A DNA stretch of 22,008 bases from Myxococcota bacterium (GTDB lineage Bacteria > Myxococcota_C > UBA6777): positions 1 to 22,008 of the forward strand of contig CAUJFU010000225.1 in assembly GCA_963169055.1 (NCBI GenBank), in the 5' to 3' direction. Made by a program: the position numbers and the translations under genes. Below the pieces are notes generated by a model. It was not told where the DNA came from. It saw only the letters and a program-made list of their open reading frames with translations, and made no database searches. Below are positions 1 to 5,890 of this stretch, in pieces (the first letter of the stretch is position 1; every line of letters starts with the position of its first letter).

Positions 1-1065
1 CAAGAATACTTTTATGCGTTTTTTTCAGGCACAAGCGATGCTTTTTCGGATCGCACACGGATCGGGCGTTTTCGCACAGCTTTTCCAGAAGGTTGTTTGC
101 AGCCCCTTGTGATGGCCGCAACCGCTTGCACGAACGCAGGAAAATATCAAAGCTTCCCTGCGCTCAACATCATGGCGAAGCGCAAAGCTGATATCTTCTG
201 CCATCTCGGCGATATGTCCTACAACGACGGAGCCAACACCAAAGAAGAGTTCCGTGCAAAGTGGCACCGAACGTTGAAATTACCGGGGTATCCAGAGATC
301 TTTTCGAGTACGGGCCTGTACGCGGTATGGGATGATCACGAATACACCGACAACAACGACCTCTACAAAGGGAAAACGCCGATCTTTTTTGATACGGCGC
401 GTGCGGCTTATTTTGAGCATGTGGCCCAAGATCCCGCAGACAACAAGCGTTTGTGGCGAAGCTACCGTTGGGGCGACGTGGCCGAGATCTTCTTGTTGGA
501 TTGTCGCACCGAACGGGATGTCACGACGTACGGGACGGATAATGCGGTGTATATGGGGGCTGCGCAGTTTGCTTGGTTGAAGGAAGGCATCCAAAAAAGC
601 CCTTGCCACTTCAAGGTGCTGCTGAACTCCGTTCCGATCACAGATTTCCCCGAGCTTTGGGATGTGATGGCGGCGGATCGATGGGAAGGTTACAAGACTC
701 AACGAAAAGCGTTGTTTGATCATATCGTGCAAAACAAGATTCGCAACGTGTGGTTTGTCAGCGGTGACTTTCATGTGGGCGCGGTGACACGAGTCGATAC
801 CTCGGGTCCGATGAATGGGACATGGGAGATCTTGGCGGGACCGGGCGGAAATTCGAGCCTGTTGTGGGGAGTGTATCAAGCACAGCCCGAAAACCGCGAC
901 CTCTTGGCCCCCGCCAAGCAATTCGATTTTTTTCATGGCGAAAACACCGCAACATTCTTGACGTTCGATCCCATCAAGGATGAAGTGCGCGTCGAATTCA
1001 TTCAGGCTGACAACGAAAAGGTTTTGCTCGACAAAACCTACAAACAATCCTTCCCCACCTCTTAA
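1..1065 (+). CDS. PhoD-like metallophosphatase, 5' truncated
   Basis: The frame is open from the first base and stops at TAA 1063-1065, so the start lies outside the window; 354 residues are visible. Three PhoD/metallophosphatase signatures are in order: HLGDMSY at residues 68-74, WDDHE at 110-114 and SGDFHVG at 254-260. In the PhoD family these Asp/His/Asn residues bind a Ca/Fe-type metal centre that hydrolyses phosphomonoesters or diesters, usually outside the cytoplasm. The substrate cannot be read from the sequence. The visible start already lies within the alkaline phosphatase D-like domain, so the missing part is probably the signal peptide and an N-terminal beta domain. The gene converges on the AgmX-tail gene across a 70-base gap. 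Family assignment is firm; phosphatase versus phospholipase specificity is open. Confidence 0.9.
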   Translation, partial: QEYFYAFFSGTSDAFSDRTRIGRFRTAFPEGCLQPLVMAATACTNAGKYQSFPALNIMAKRKADIFCHLGDMSYNDGANTKEEFRAKWHRTLKLPGYPEIFSSTGLYAVWDDHEYTDNNDLYKGKTPIFFDTARAAYFEHVAQDPADNKRLWRSYRWGDVAEIFLLDCRTERDVTTYGTDNAVYMGAAQFAWLKEGIQKSPCHFKVLLNSVPITDFPELWDVMAADRWEGYKTQRKALFDHIVQNKIRNVWFVSGDFHVGAVTRVDTSGPMNGTWEILAGPGGNSSLLWGVYQAQPENRDLLAPAKQFDFFHGENTATFLTFDPIKDEVRVEFIQADNEKVLLDKTYKQSFPTS

Positions 1066-1086
1066 CACCGATCGATCTGTTCGGTG
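1066..1086. terminator. Short inverted repeat between convergent genes
   Basis: CACCGA (1066-1071) and TCGGTG (1081-1086) form a 6-bp stem with a 9-base loop, starting directly after the stop codon of the phosphatase gene and facing the end of the minus-strand gene at 1136. No T-run follows on either strand, so this is at best a weak or Rho-assisted end point. Confidence 0.2.
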
Positions 1087-1135
1087 ATGTCGCCCCCCAC
1101 CGCGAGAACAACGGATTCTTTTCCCATCGCAGAAC

Positions 1136-2125
1136 TTAGTTGGATGTACGGACGAAGATCTCCATCTGTACGACGACAGCGCTGCTAGGAGGGAGCGGGA
1201 ATGTCGTGTTGTTGAGGATATCGCGCATACAGACGGCAGCGCGGAAGCTGTCGGAGGGCCAACGCACGATACGGTTGGAGGTGGTGCGCCCGTCAGGTCG
1301 GAGCTGGAAGGAGAAAGCAAATTGACCCGAGTCTGCGGACTTTAGGGCGCTTAATTCGTTCTGATAACAACGGCGCAGTGCGCTTTCTTGATTGCGGATC
1401 AGACCACTCAGTCGGCTTTGGTAGGAGGATGGCGCGTTGATATCGAGGCGAGAGATCGAGAAGCTTTCAATTTTGACGGCGCGGATGCCGGTATTTGGGG
1501 AGGAGGGGTTGCCGAAACCTGTGTGGCCGGGGGGAGTGCCGGGGCGGGGTGCAGGTTGGCGAGACGAGGGTATGGGAGATCCCGGGATATGGAAACCACG
1601 TGTGTTTTGGCGTTGGATTTGATCGAGTGTCGAGCGGGATATTTGGGTGAACTGGTTGCGTTGCTGGGAGGCTTGGCGGAGTTGTTCGTCGAAGTGGCGG
1701 CGTGTGTTACCGATTTCTCGCTCTTTTTGGGGGACGAGGTTTGGTCTTTGGGTGATCTGTGAGGCGGCTTGGCGGAGTCGGACTTGTTGTTGACGGCAGA
1801 CGGTGAGCAAGCGCTGATAGCGTTGAGCGAGCTGGTAGCTTTGAGCTTCAAGGCGCTTGTAATGAGCGCGCACTTTAGGGGTTCGCTGTGCGGATAAGGC
1901 GAAGCGACGGGCGTCTTGTTGGTATTGATTGGCGAGGCGTTGGGTACTATTGCAAGTCGAGTCAAGGCGATTCGCTTCGGAACGATAGTTTTGGGCTTGT
2001 TGGGCGGCACGGCGCACGTTGATGTTCGCCGAAGGGCGGGGCGGATTGAACTGTTGTGCGTAAGCATCGGATACGGAAAACGCTGTAAGTCCGACAAAGA
2101 GGGCAACCGAAGATATCTTGTGCAT
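1136..2125 (-). CDS. Exported coiled-coil protein with AgmX/PglI-type C-terminal domain
   Basis: 329 residues. The ATG at 2125 is chosen because AAGGAG lies 8 bases upstream and a good signal peptide follows (residues 1-23, ending A-Y-A before QQ); an upstream in-frame start would put 19 hydrophilic residues ahead of it. Residues 30-190 are Gln/Arg-rich and helical, likely coiled coil. A Pro/Gly/Ser linker covers about 190-225. Residues 240-329 match the AgmX/PglI C-terminal domain common in Myxococcota: RRCYQNEL, then a 'F.F.L.PDGR' strand, then VCMRDIL with the second conserved Cys, then a TFP turn. Such domains resemble TonB-type tails and occur in gliding and envelope proteins. The exact role is unknown. 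A short linker separates helical stalk from tail, fitting a periplasmic protein. No dedicated partner gene is adjacent. Confidence 0.8.
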   Translation of the reverse strand: MHKISSVALFVGLTAFSVSDAYAQQFNPPRPSANINVRRAAQQAQNYRSEANRLDSTCNSTQRLANQYQQDARRFALSAQRTPKVRAHYKRLEAQSYQLAQRYQRLLTVCRQQQVRLRQAASQITQRPNLVPQKEREIGNTRRHFDEQLRQASQQRNQFTQISRSTLDQIQRQNTRGFHIPGSPIPSSRQPAPRPGTPPGHTGFGNPSSPNTGIRAVKIESFSISRLDINAPSSYQSRLSGLIRNQESALRRCYQNELSALKSADSGQFAFSFQLRPDGRTTSNRIVRWPSDSFRAAVCMRDILNNTTFPLPPSSAVVVQMEIFVRTSN

Positions 2126-2257
2126 GGGTGAGTCTCCTTTTGTGTAGAGATAGGATGTGGCCGATGCGTGGGGTTGGGTCAAGGATGAAGGCCAGCGGCT
2201 ACTCAGACGGAAGGAGGGGGCAAAGATTCACATCGATTTTGGAGAGGTGTCACTTGT

Positions 2258-2295
2258 GGATAAAATCCCCCGTGTTCGCGGCACCTCAAGCGAGA
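2258..2295 (-). repeat. Dispersed 38-bp upstream element, copy a
   Basis: Read on the minus strand the element runs TCTCGCTTGAGGTGCCGCG, then AACACGGGGGATTTTATCC. It lies about 130-170 bases upstream of the minus-strand start at 2125 and reads toward that gene. Copy b (2331-2368) is nearly identical; copy c (5748-5785) matches it at 28 of 38 positions without gaps. Confidence 0.65.
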
Positions 2296-2330
2296 GTGTT
2301 CCGTTGTGTAGCGTGGATGCCCTATCGACG

Positions 2331-2368
2331 GGATAAAACCCCCGTGTTCGCGCCCGTCCAAGCGAGAG
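2331..2368 (-). repeat. Dispersed 38-bp upstream element, copy b
   Basis: A direct repeat of copy a at a 73-base offset. The two share GGATAAAA, CCCCCGTGTTCGCG and CAAGCGAGAG on the plus strand and differ mainly in a short central stretch and one deleted base. Both copies point toward the gene starting at 2125. Confidence 0.65.
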
Positions 2369-2431
2369 CGTCGTTGGTCTGGAAAAACGATGCTCTTTTC
2401 GCCAAATATGGGGTCAAGGGGCGACAGTCCC

Positions 2432-2459
2432 TTGTGGGGCGTGGGGTGACACCCCACAA
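2432..2459. repeat. GC-rich hairpin with two competing stems
   Basis: GTGGGGT (2441-2447) pairs with ACCCCAC (2451-2457) across a 3-base loop. Alternatively TTGTGGGG (2432-2439) pairs with CCCCACAA (2452-2459). It lies 50-75 bases beyond the stop codon of the Cys-ladder gene on the minus strand. No T-run follows, so it is not a standard intrinsic terminator; mRNA 3'-end stabilisation or a dispersed extragenic repeat are alternatives. Confidence 0.4.
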
Positions 2460-2507
2460 CACCGTCCGAATGCGTGAGCCTTATGGGGATGAAAAATCGT
2501 CTGGAGG

Positions 2508-3323
2508 CTAGAAGTCGTCGCCTTCGTCGTTGGGGTGGTTGCGCACCCATTCAAGGCAGCGGAAGTATCGACGTTTGTTTTTCTTGGCTTTGCGGCGATG
2601 TTTGGGGTGTCCTGAGTCGACGTAGCGGTGGCGGTATCTTTGCCAACGGTGGTAGAATTTGGCGCATCGTGGGTGGATGGCGGGGGCGGGAGAGACGGGA
2701 GGGGGAGCGACGGGAGGGGGAGCGGGTTGTTGGCAACGGGTTTGGCACTGGTTGTTGCAGTAGGTTTTGGGGACGTTAAAGCAGATCTGTTGTTGTTGGG
2801 GTACGTTGGCGCAGCGGCGGTGGCGCTGGGGGACGCGAGCGCAATGTTGATGGCGTTGTGGGATTTGGCTGCATCGTCGGTTTTGTTGTGGGACTTGTGT
2901 GCAGCGGCGTTGAAGGGTGACGTATTCGCGGCATTGCGTGCGCATGTGGTGGTAGTTGCGGCAAAAGGCAGTGTGCCAACCGAGCCGCAGGCAGCGTTGG
3001 CGGACGGCGGGGTATTGGGCGCATCGGGTTTGCAGAGTGCGGTAGTTGCGGCATTGGGTCTGCCATGTAGTGTAGTCACGGCATTGGGTCTGCCAACGGG
3101 TGTAATCGCGGCATTGGGTCTGCCAATTGACGTAGTCGCGGCACTCGGTACGCCAAACGGTGCGTGTTTGACATTGGCGGGTGTAGTGGGTTTGGCAGGC
3201 TTGACGGCAACGCATCATACAATTTTGTGGGTCGCGTGGATCGGGGCGATAATTCCATGCCCACGCAGAAGGAGCCAACAGAAACGCAGCGAAGACCAAA
3301 GAAAGGGTTGTGAGACGACGCAA
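2508..3323 (-). CDS. Secreted Cys-ladder protein with 10-residue cysteine repeats
   Basis: 271 residues, not recognised as a named family. The start is TTG 3323-3321: AAAGGAGG lies 5 bases upstream, and a signal peptide begins directly (RR, then a hydrophobic core to about residue 22, S-A-W-A-W). Cysteines occur at 35, 39, 43, 51, then every tenth residue from 51 to 181 (14 Cys), then 189, 193, 197, with two more at 220 and 256. Early repeats have the form C-R-D-Y-x-x-W-Q-T-Q; later ones C-x-x-V-P-Q-x-x-x-x. A Pro-rich hinge (200-216) leads to a basic tail (RWQRYRHRY, KHRRKAKKNKRR) ending NDEGDDF. Export implies disulfide bonding, so a structural envelope, matrix or spore-coat role is possible but inferred. 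184 bases of 3'-side neighbour gap hold no gene that would explain it. Confidence 0.8.
   Translation of the reverse strand: MRRLTTLSLVFAAFLLAPSAWAWNYRPDPRDPQNCMMRCRQACQTHYTRQCQTRTVWRTECRDYVNWQTQCRDYTRWQTQCRDYTTWQTQCRNYRTLQTRCAQYPAVRQRCLRLGWHTAFCRNYHHMRTQCREYVTLQRRCTQVPQQNRRCSQIPQRHQHCARVPQRHRRCANVPQQQQICFNVPKTYCNNQCQTRCQQPAPPPVAPPPVSPAPAIHPRCAKFYHRWQRYRHRYVDSGHPKHRRKAKKNKRRYFRCLEWVRNHPNDEGDDF
2733..3221 (-). repeat. Cysteine-spaced 30-bp coding tandem repeat
   Basis: This stretch encodes residues 35-197 of the Cys-ladder protein. Thirteen consecutive 30-bp steps separate the TGC/TGT codons at 3173 to 2781. The first few units are nearly identical at DNA level (TGCCG.GA.TAC....TGGCAGACCCAA), while later units have diverged. 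The DNA also creates long open frames on the plus strand (for example 2628-3362) that are shadows. Confidence 0.85.
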
Positions 3324-3328
3324 GAAAA

Positions 3329-3336
3329 CCTCCTTT
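3329..3336 (-). promoter_or_regulatory. Strong Shine-Dalgarno site that fixes a TTG start
   Basis: The minus strand reads AAAGGAGG, 5 bases before TTG at 3323. The frame is open for another 96 codons upstream, but no start there has both an SD site and a signal peptide, so this site decides the start of the Cys-ladder gene. Confidence 0.75.
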
Positions 3337-3355
3337 GCGCCATAACAAGCGCAGG

Positions 3356-3361
3356 ATTGTA
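3356..3361 (-). promoter_or_regulatory. Possible -10 box for the Cys-ladder gene
   Basis: TACAAT on the minus strand lies 32 bases upstream of the TTG start. It differs from TATAAT at one base. No good -35 hexamer is at the usual spacing, so a single-box guess is all the sequence supports. Confidence 0.25.
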
Positions 3362-3592
3362 GGACAACAGTGTATGCGGGCTTGTCGGGGAGAAAACGCT
3401 GGGTTGGACGCATACGCCAAGCAGGATATTCCAACACATCTTTGATCCACAAGACGAGTCCACGATACCCGGCGGAGGTCGCAGGATAGAAATCCGTTCG
3501 TCGTGTGCGCCAACATACAGGGGCAGCAAGGTGTGGCTGTCCAACCACAGGGCGTCTACGCACTACCCTTCGATCACACATCTCTCGGAGAT

Positions 3593-4285
3593 CTAAGGGG
3601 AGGGATGCCAAGCATGGCGGAGTTGTGCGCGGAGTTCGTCGTCGTCTCCTGCGGCGTCATCGATCAAACGGGCGAAGTCTTGGGCTTGAGGGTAGCCTTT
3701 TTGGTAGTAGAACAAGGCTTGGAGCAAGCAGTCCAATTTGTCAGCTTGTTTGACGATGCGAGACTCGGGTGTTTCGGTGTTTTGAAGAGTCTGCCAGCGT
3801 TGGCGGGCTTCGTCGATGAACCGAGCGAAATCGCGTTCGAGGGTGGGAGCGGGCGAGGAATCCGAAACCGTTGAGATGGCGTCTGGCTCAAAAAGCGAGA
3901 GTGAAGGAGCGGGAGCGGGCGAGGATTCTGGAGGGGAGGGTGCTTCTTCCCAAAAGCGAGCCTCGGCGTTGCGGATGGCGTTGTTTCGGGTGTTTTTGTC
4001 GTCGCCAAAAAGCAGTCGGCGTTGGCGAGGCACCAAGTCGCCCGTTCCAGCTTCCGGGAGATCGTGCAAAAGGGCGAGCAATAGGGCCGTTTCGAGGTCA
4101 GGCAAAGGCGACGCCCCGCGTTGCTGAGCGCGATACACCAAAAACCACGTCCAAAAGATCACGCCGTAGCTGTGCGATGCAACGGACTCAGGCTGCGGTA
4201 TGCCGCGATGCAACCAACCTGTGCGGGGGGTTTGTTTGAGAAGTGCGATCTGTTCGGAAAGCCACAAAGCGAGCGACATCGGCAT
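3593..4285 (-). CDS. HD-domain phosphohydrolase (YfbR/HDDC2-like) with Pro/Ser insert
   Basis: 230 residues. ATG 4285 follows GAAGGG by 8 bases; a TTG two codons earlier is the alternative. The start GWLHRGIPQPESVASHSYG (24-42) is the typical opening of the YfbR/HDDC2 group of HD proteins, which remove phosphate from deoxynucleoside 5'-monophosphates. Metal ligands are visible: H38, H74-D75, E78 nearby, T-G-D83, and a C-terminal ADKLD (181-185) supplying the final Asp. Residues 115-150 are a Pro/Ser/Ala-rich low-complexity insert between the two halves of the fold, absent from standard members of about 190-200 residues. The protein has no signal peptide, so it is the only clearly cytoplasmic enzyme in this part. 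It is divergent from the lipoprotein gene at 4626; it lies 269 bases from the Cys-ladder start, so co-transcription with that gene is uncertain. Confidence 0.85.
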   Translation of the reverse strand: MPMSLALWLSEQIALLKQTPRTGWLHRGIPQPESVASHSYGVIFWTWFLVYRAQQRGASPLPDLETALLLALLHDLPEAGTGDLVPRQRRLLFGDDKNTRNNAIRNAEARFWEEAPSPPESSPAPAPSLSLFEPDAISTVSDSSPAPTLERDFARFIDEARQRWQTLQNTETPESRIVKQADKLDCLLQALFYYQKGYPQAQDFARLIDDAAGDDDELRAQLRHAWHPSP

Positions 4286-4300
4286 AAGCAAAACCCTTCG

Positions 4301-4338
4301 TGTGTCGGTTGTTTGAGGGTGTGTCGGTTGTTTGAGGC
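4301..4338. repeat. 19-bp tandem duplication
   Basis: TGTGTCGGTTGTTTGAGG occurs at 4301-4318 and again at 4320-4337, giving a period of 19. It begins 16 bases upstream of the HD gene start and so would lie in its 5' leader or core promoter. Confidence 0.8.
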
Positions 4339-4351
4339 GACGAACTCTCTA

Positions 4352-4446
4352 TGCCCGCCGCATATCCGTTGGATCGCTACACAGACGTTGACGACGGAAA
4401 GTTGTACGAAAACCTTCTGTGCCTGCCGCATATCCTTGGAGCGCTG
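4352..4446 (-). repeat. Pair of direct repeats, possible degenerate upstream elements
   Basis: TGCCCGCCGCATATCCGTTGGA (4352-4373, shown in two parts: TGCCCGCCGCATATCC and GTTGGA) and TGCCTGCCGCATATCC-TTGGA (from 4420) are imperfect direct repeats 68 bases apart, each followed by CGCT. Read on the minus strand each has a CGCT...GC-rich...TTTTC or TTCG order like elements a-c and points toward the HD gene. Confidence 0.45.
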
Positions 4447-4625
4447 CGAGTATGGCGGAGCGCTCGCCTTTTTGGCAACACGGGGAGGATTTTTTGCCTT
4501 TGTGTGTGTGCATGTTAGGGTGGGAAACGCCCGAATGGATGGGTGTTTTGTTGAACAAGAAGTTGTGGGTAGCGGGTTCAGGAATGGGCTGGCGGGTGTT
4601 TTGTCAAGAGCAGGGAGCAAGCAAG

Positions 4626-5702
4626 ATGCGCAAAGCGAAGTCTCGGATGATACGAGGTTTGTGTGGGGTAGGGTTGCTGTTATTGGTGGGGTGTCAGCCA
4701 AGTGTCGCACCTGAACCCTCTTTGCCGCGATTGTCGAAGGCAGAACTGTTGCGGACTTCGGTTCTCGCCTTACTTCCACAAGTTTCTTCTCACCAAGCAG
4801 GAACCTTGCGCGTCGATCTGGAGGGGACGCAGCGGATACAAGTGGTCTGGGGGCAAGGCAAAGCGCAGCAGATCTTTACGATCATGAAGCAGGGCAAACA
4901 GTGGTGGGTGTCGCGCCAGCCAAAGGAGCAAGAGACGGAAGTGATGCTGATGGATACCAAAGAGATCCATGCGGTGTTGGGGGCTTTTGGGGGGCTACAA
5001 AAAACGCGTTGTCGTGAAGAAACACCGTCCGCGAAGGCAGACACAACAAAAAAGAAACCCACGCTCGCAAAGGGATCTCAAAAAAACCGATCAAGCGGTG
5101 GAGCAGGTTCTGCGGAACGCGAAGAGGACGGTTGCAGCGGGTCTTTGGGTTTTGATCCAGAGCGATCGTTGATGCAGGTTTCTTTTTGGGGGCCTCACGA
5201 TCGTTTCTTGTTGCGTGCAATGAAAACCCCCGAAGAGACCACGTTTGCGGCGGTTCACAAAGGGGAGTGGGTGCTGTTTCGTGACGGGCAATTGTTTGAA
5301 CAACCGCCTAGACGCTCTATCGATCGGCATATCGGTGCTTTGCGATCCACGTTGCATCAAATCTCGCGTAAAAAAGGTTGGCTCTCGATCCCTGCCGAAT
5401 GGGGGATGACCGATCTTGCAGGAGCGATCGAGATCGGAAAGCAGATCGAAGAACACAAAAAGCGCTTGGTTCCGTGTTTTCGTAAAATGCAATTCCCCTC
5501 GTCATTGGGGGCGTTGTCTCTGTCTTTGCGCTTGTACCCCGATGGCAAGGTCGGCATCCGTCGCCACACCAGCCCCGCTCACATCAAAGCCAACGCAAAG
5601 CTGTATTGGTGCTTGTGTTGGCGGCTCAAGCAATGGAAAGTCAAACCGTTTTCCTTGCCATACGCCGATCTCCAATTGCGTGTCCCTGCCAACGGTTTCT
5701 GA
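4626..5702 (+). CDS. Lipoprotein with AgmX/PglI-like C-terminal domain
   Basis: 358 residues. ATG 4626 is chosen because GGGAG is 8 bases upstream and a lipoprotein signal follows directly: basic MRKAKSR, hydrophobic LCGVGLLLL, lipobox L-V-G-C23. Residues 45-125 carry a 'V.WGQGKAQQIFTI...WWVSRQP...' block weakly reminiscent of DUF4340 proteins, which is tentative. A Lys/Ser/Glu-rich linker (about 130-165) follows, then a mixed alpha/beta part with FLLRAMK and FRDGQLFEQPP. The last 75 residues (CFRKMQ, LSLRLYPDGKVG, YWCLCWRLKQWKV) follow the AgmX/PglI tail pattern, with Cys at both helix positions. It probably sits on the inner or outer membrane facing the periplasm. It is the second AgmX-type tail in the window, after the 1136-2125 gene, and precedes kinase STK-A by 188 bases. 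Confidence 0.75.
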   Translation: MRKAKSRMIRGLCGVGLLLLVGCQPSVAPEPSLPRLSKAELLRTSVLALLPQVSSHQAGTLRVDLEGTQRIQVVWGQGKAQQIFTIMKQGKQWWVSRQPKEQETEVMLMDTKEIHAVLGAFGGLQKTRCREETPSAKADTTKKKPTLAKGSQKNRSSGGAGSAEREEDGCSGSLGFDPERSLMQVSFWGPHDRFLLRAMKTPEETTFAAVHKGEWVLFRDGQLFEQPPRRSIDRHIGALRSTLHQISRKKGWLSIPAEWGMTDLAGAIEIGKQIEEHKKRLVPCFRKMQFPSSLGALSLSLRLYPDGKVGIRRHTSPAHIKANAKLYWCLCWRLKQWKVKPFSLPYADLQLRVPANGF

Positions 5703-5747
5703 CCCCGCATTGTCGAGCCGCTCCGACGTTTTCACACCGACAACTCT

Positions 5748-5785
5748 GTCGCTTGAAATGCCGCGAATATAGGGCGTTTTGTCAA
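5748..5785 (+). repeat. Dispersed 38-bp upstream element, copy c
   Basis: The plus strand reads TGTCGCTTGAAATGCCGCG, then AATATAGGGCGTTTTGTCA. It matches the minus-strand reading of copy a at 28 of 38 positions with no gap, including an uninterrupted TGCCGCGAA. It lies about 105-143 bases upstream of the STK-A start and reads toward it. Confidence 0.6.
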
Positions 5786-5890
5786 CATACCACACCGCTT
5801 TTCTTTTCTCCCGAGCGCAACGGATTCGTGTTTTGTGCATCTTAGGTACGTTTTCCGATACCTTCTCTCTTTTGTTGTCGGGAGTGCGTA

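Larger units (their letters stand above)
2126..2507. other. Intergenic region with two element copies and a hairpin
   Basis: This 382-base gap separates two minus-strand genes. It holds the upstream SD (AAGGAG) of the gene starting at 2125, two direct copies of a dispersed element (2258-2295 and 2331-2368) and a GTGGGGT/ACCCCAC hairpin at 2441-2457. Reading frames exist on both strands, but none has an SD site, a signal peptide or plausible composition. Confidence 0.6.
4286..4625. other. Divergent intergenic region with tandem and direct repeats
   Basis: This 340-base gap separates the HD gene (minus) from the lipoprotein gene (plus), so it should hold promoters for both. It contains a 19-bp tandem duplication (4301-4338) and two related blocks containing GCCGCATATCC (4352-4378 and 4420-4446). 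The blocks may be degenerate copies of the dispersed upstream element. No convincing gene or -35/-10 pair was found. The frame of the lipoprotein stays open upstream to 4419, but without SD support. Confidence 0.5.

Noticed and set aside
2733-3221. CRISPR-like regular repeat
   Set aside because: Units are contiguous 30-bp codon repeats without spacers and translate into a conserved pattern.
2628-3362. Long plus-strand frame with repeated GLPxxVVAALGLP motifs
   Set aside because: It is the exact antisense of the Cys-ladder repeat array. It has no SD site or sensible start, and the minus-strand gene has SD, signal peptide and conserved Cys spacing.
4380-4446. Sigma-54 promoter upstream of the HD gene (GGCAC near TTTTC on the minus strand)
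   Set aside because: The GG-N10-GC spacing is not met.
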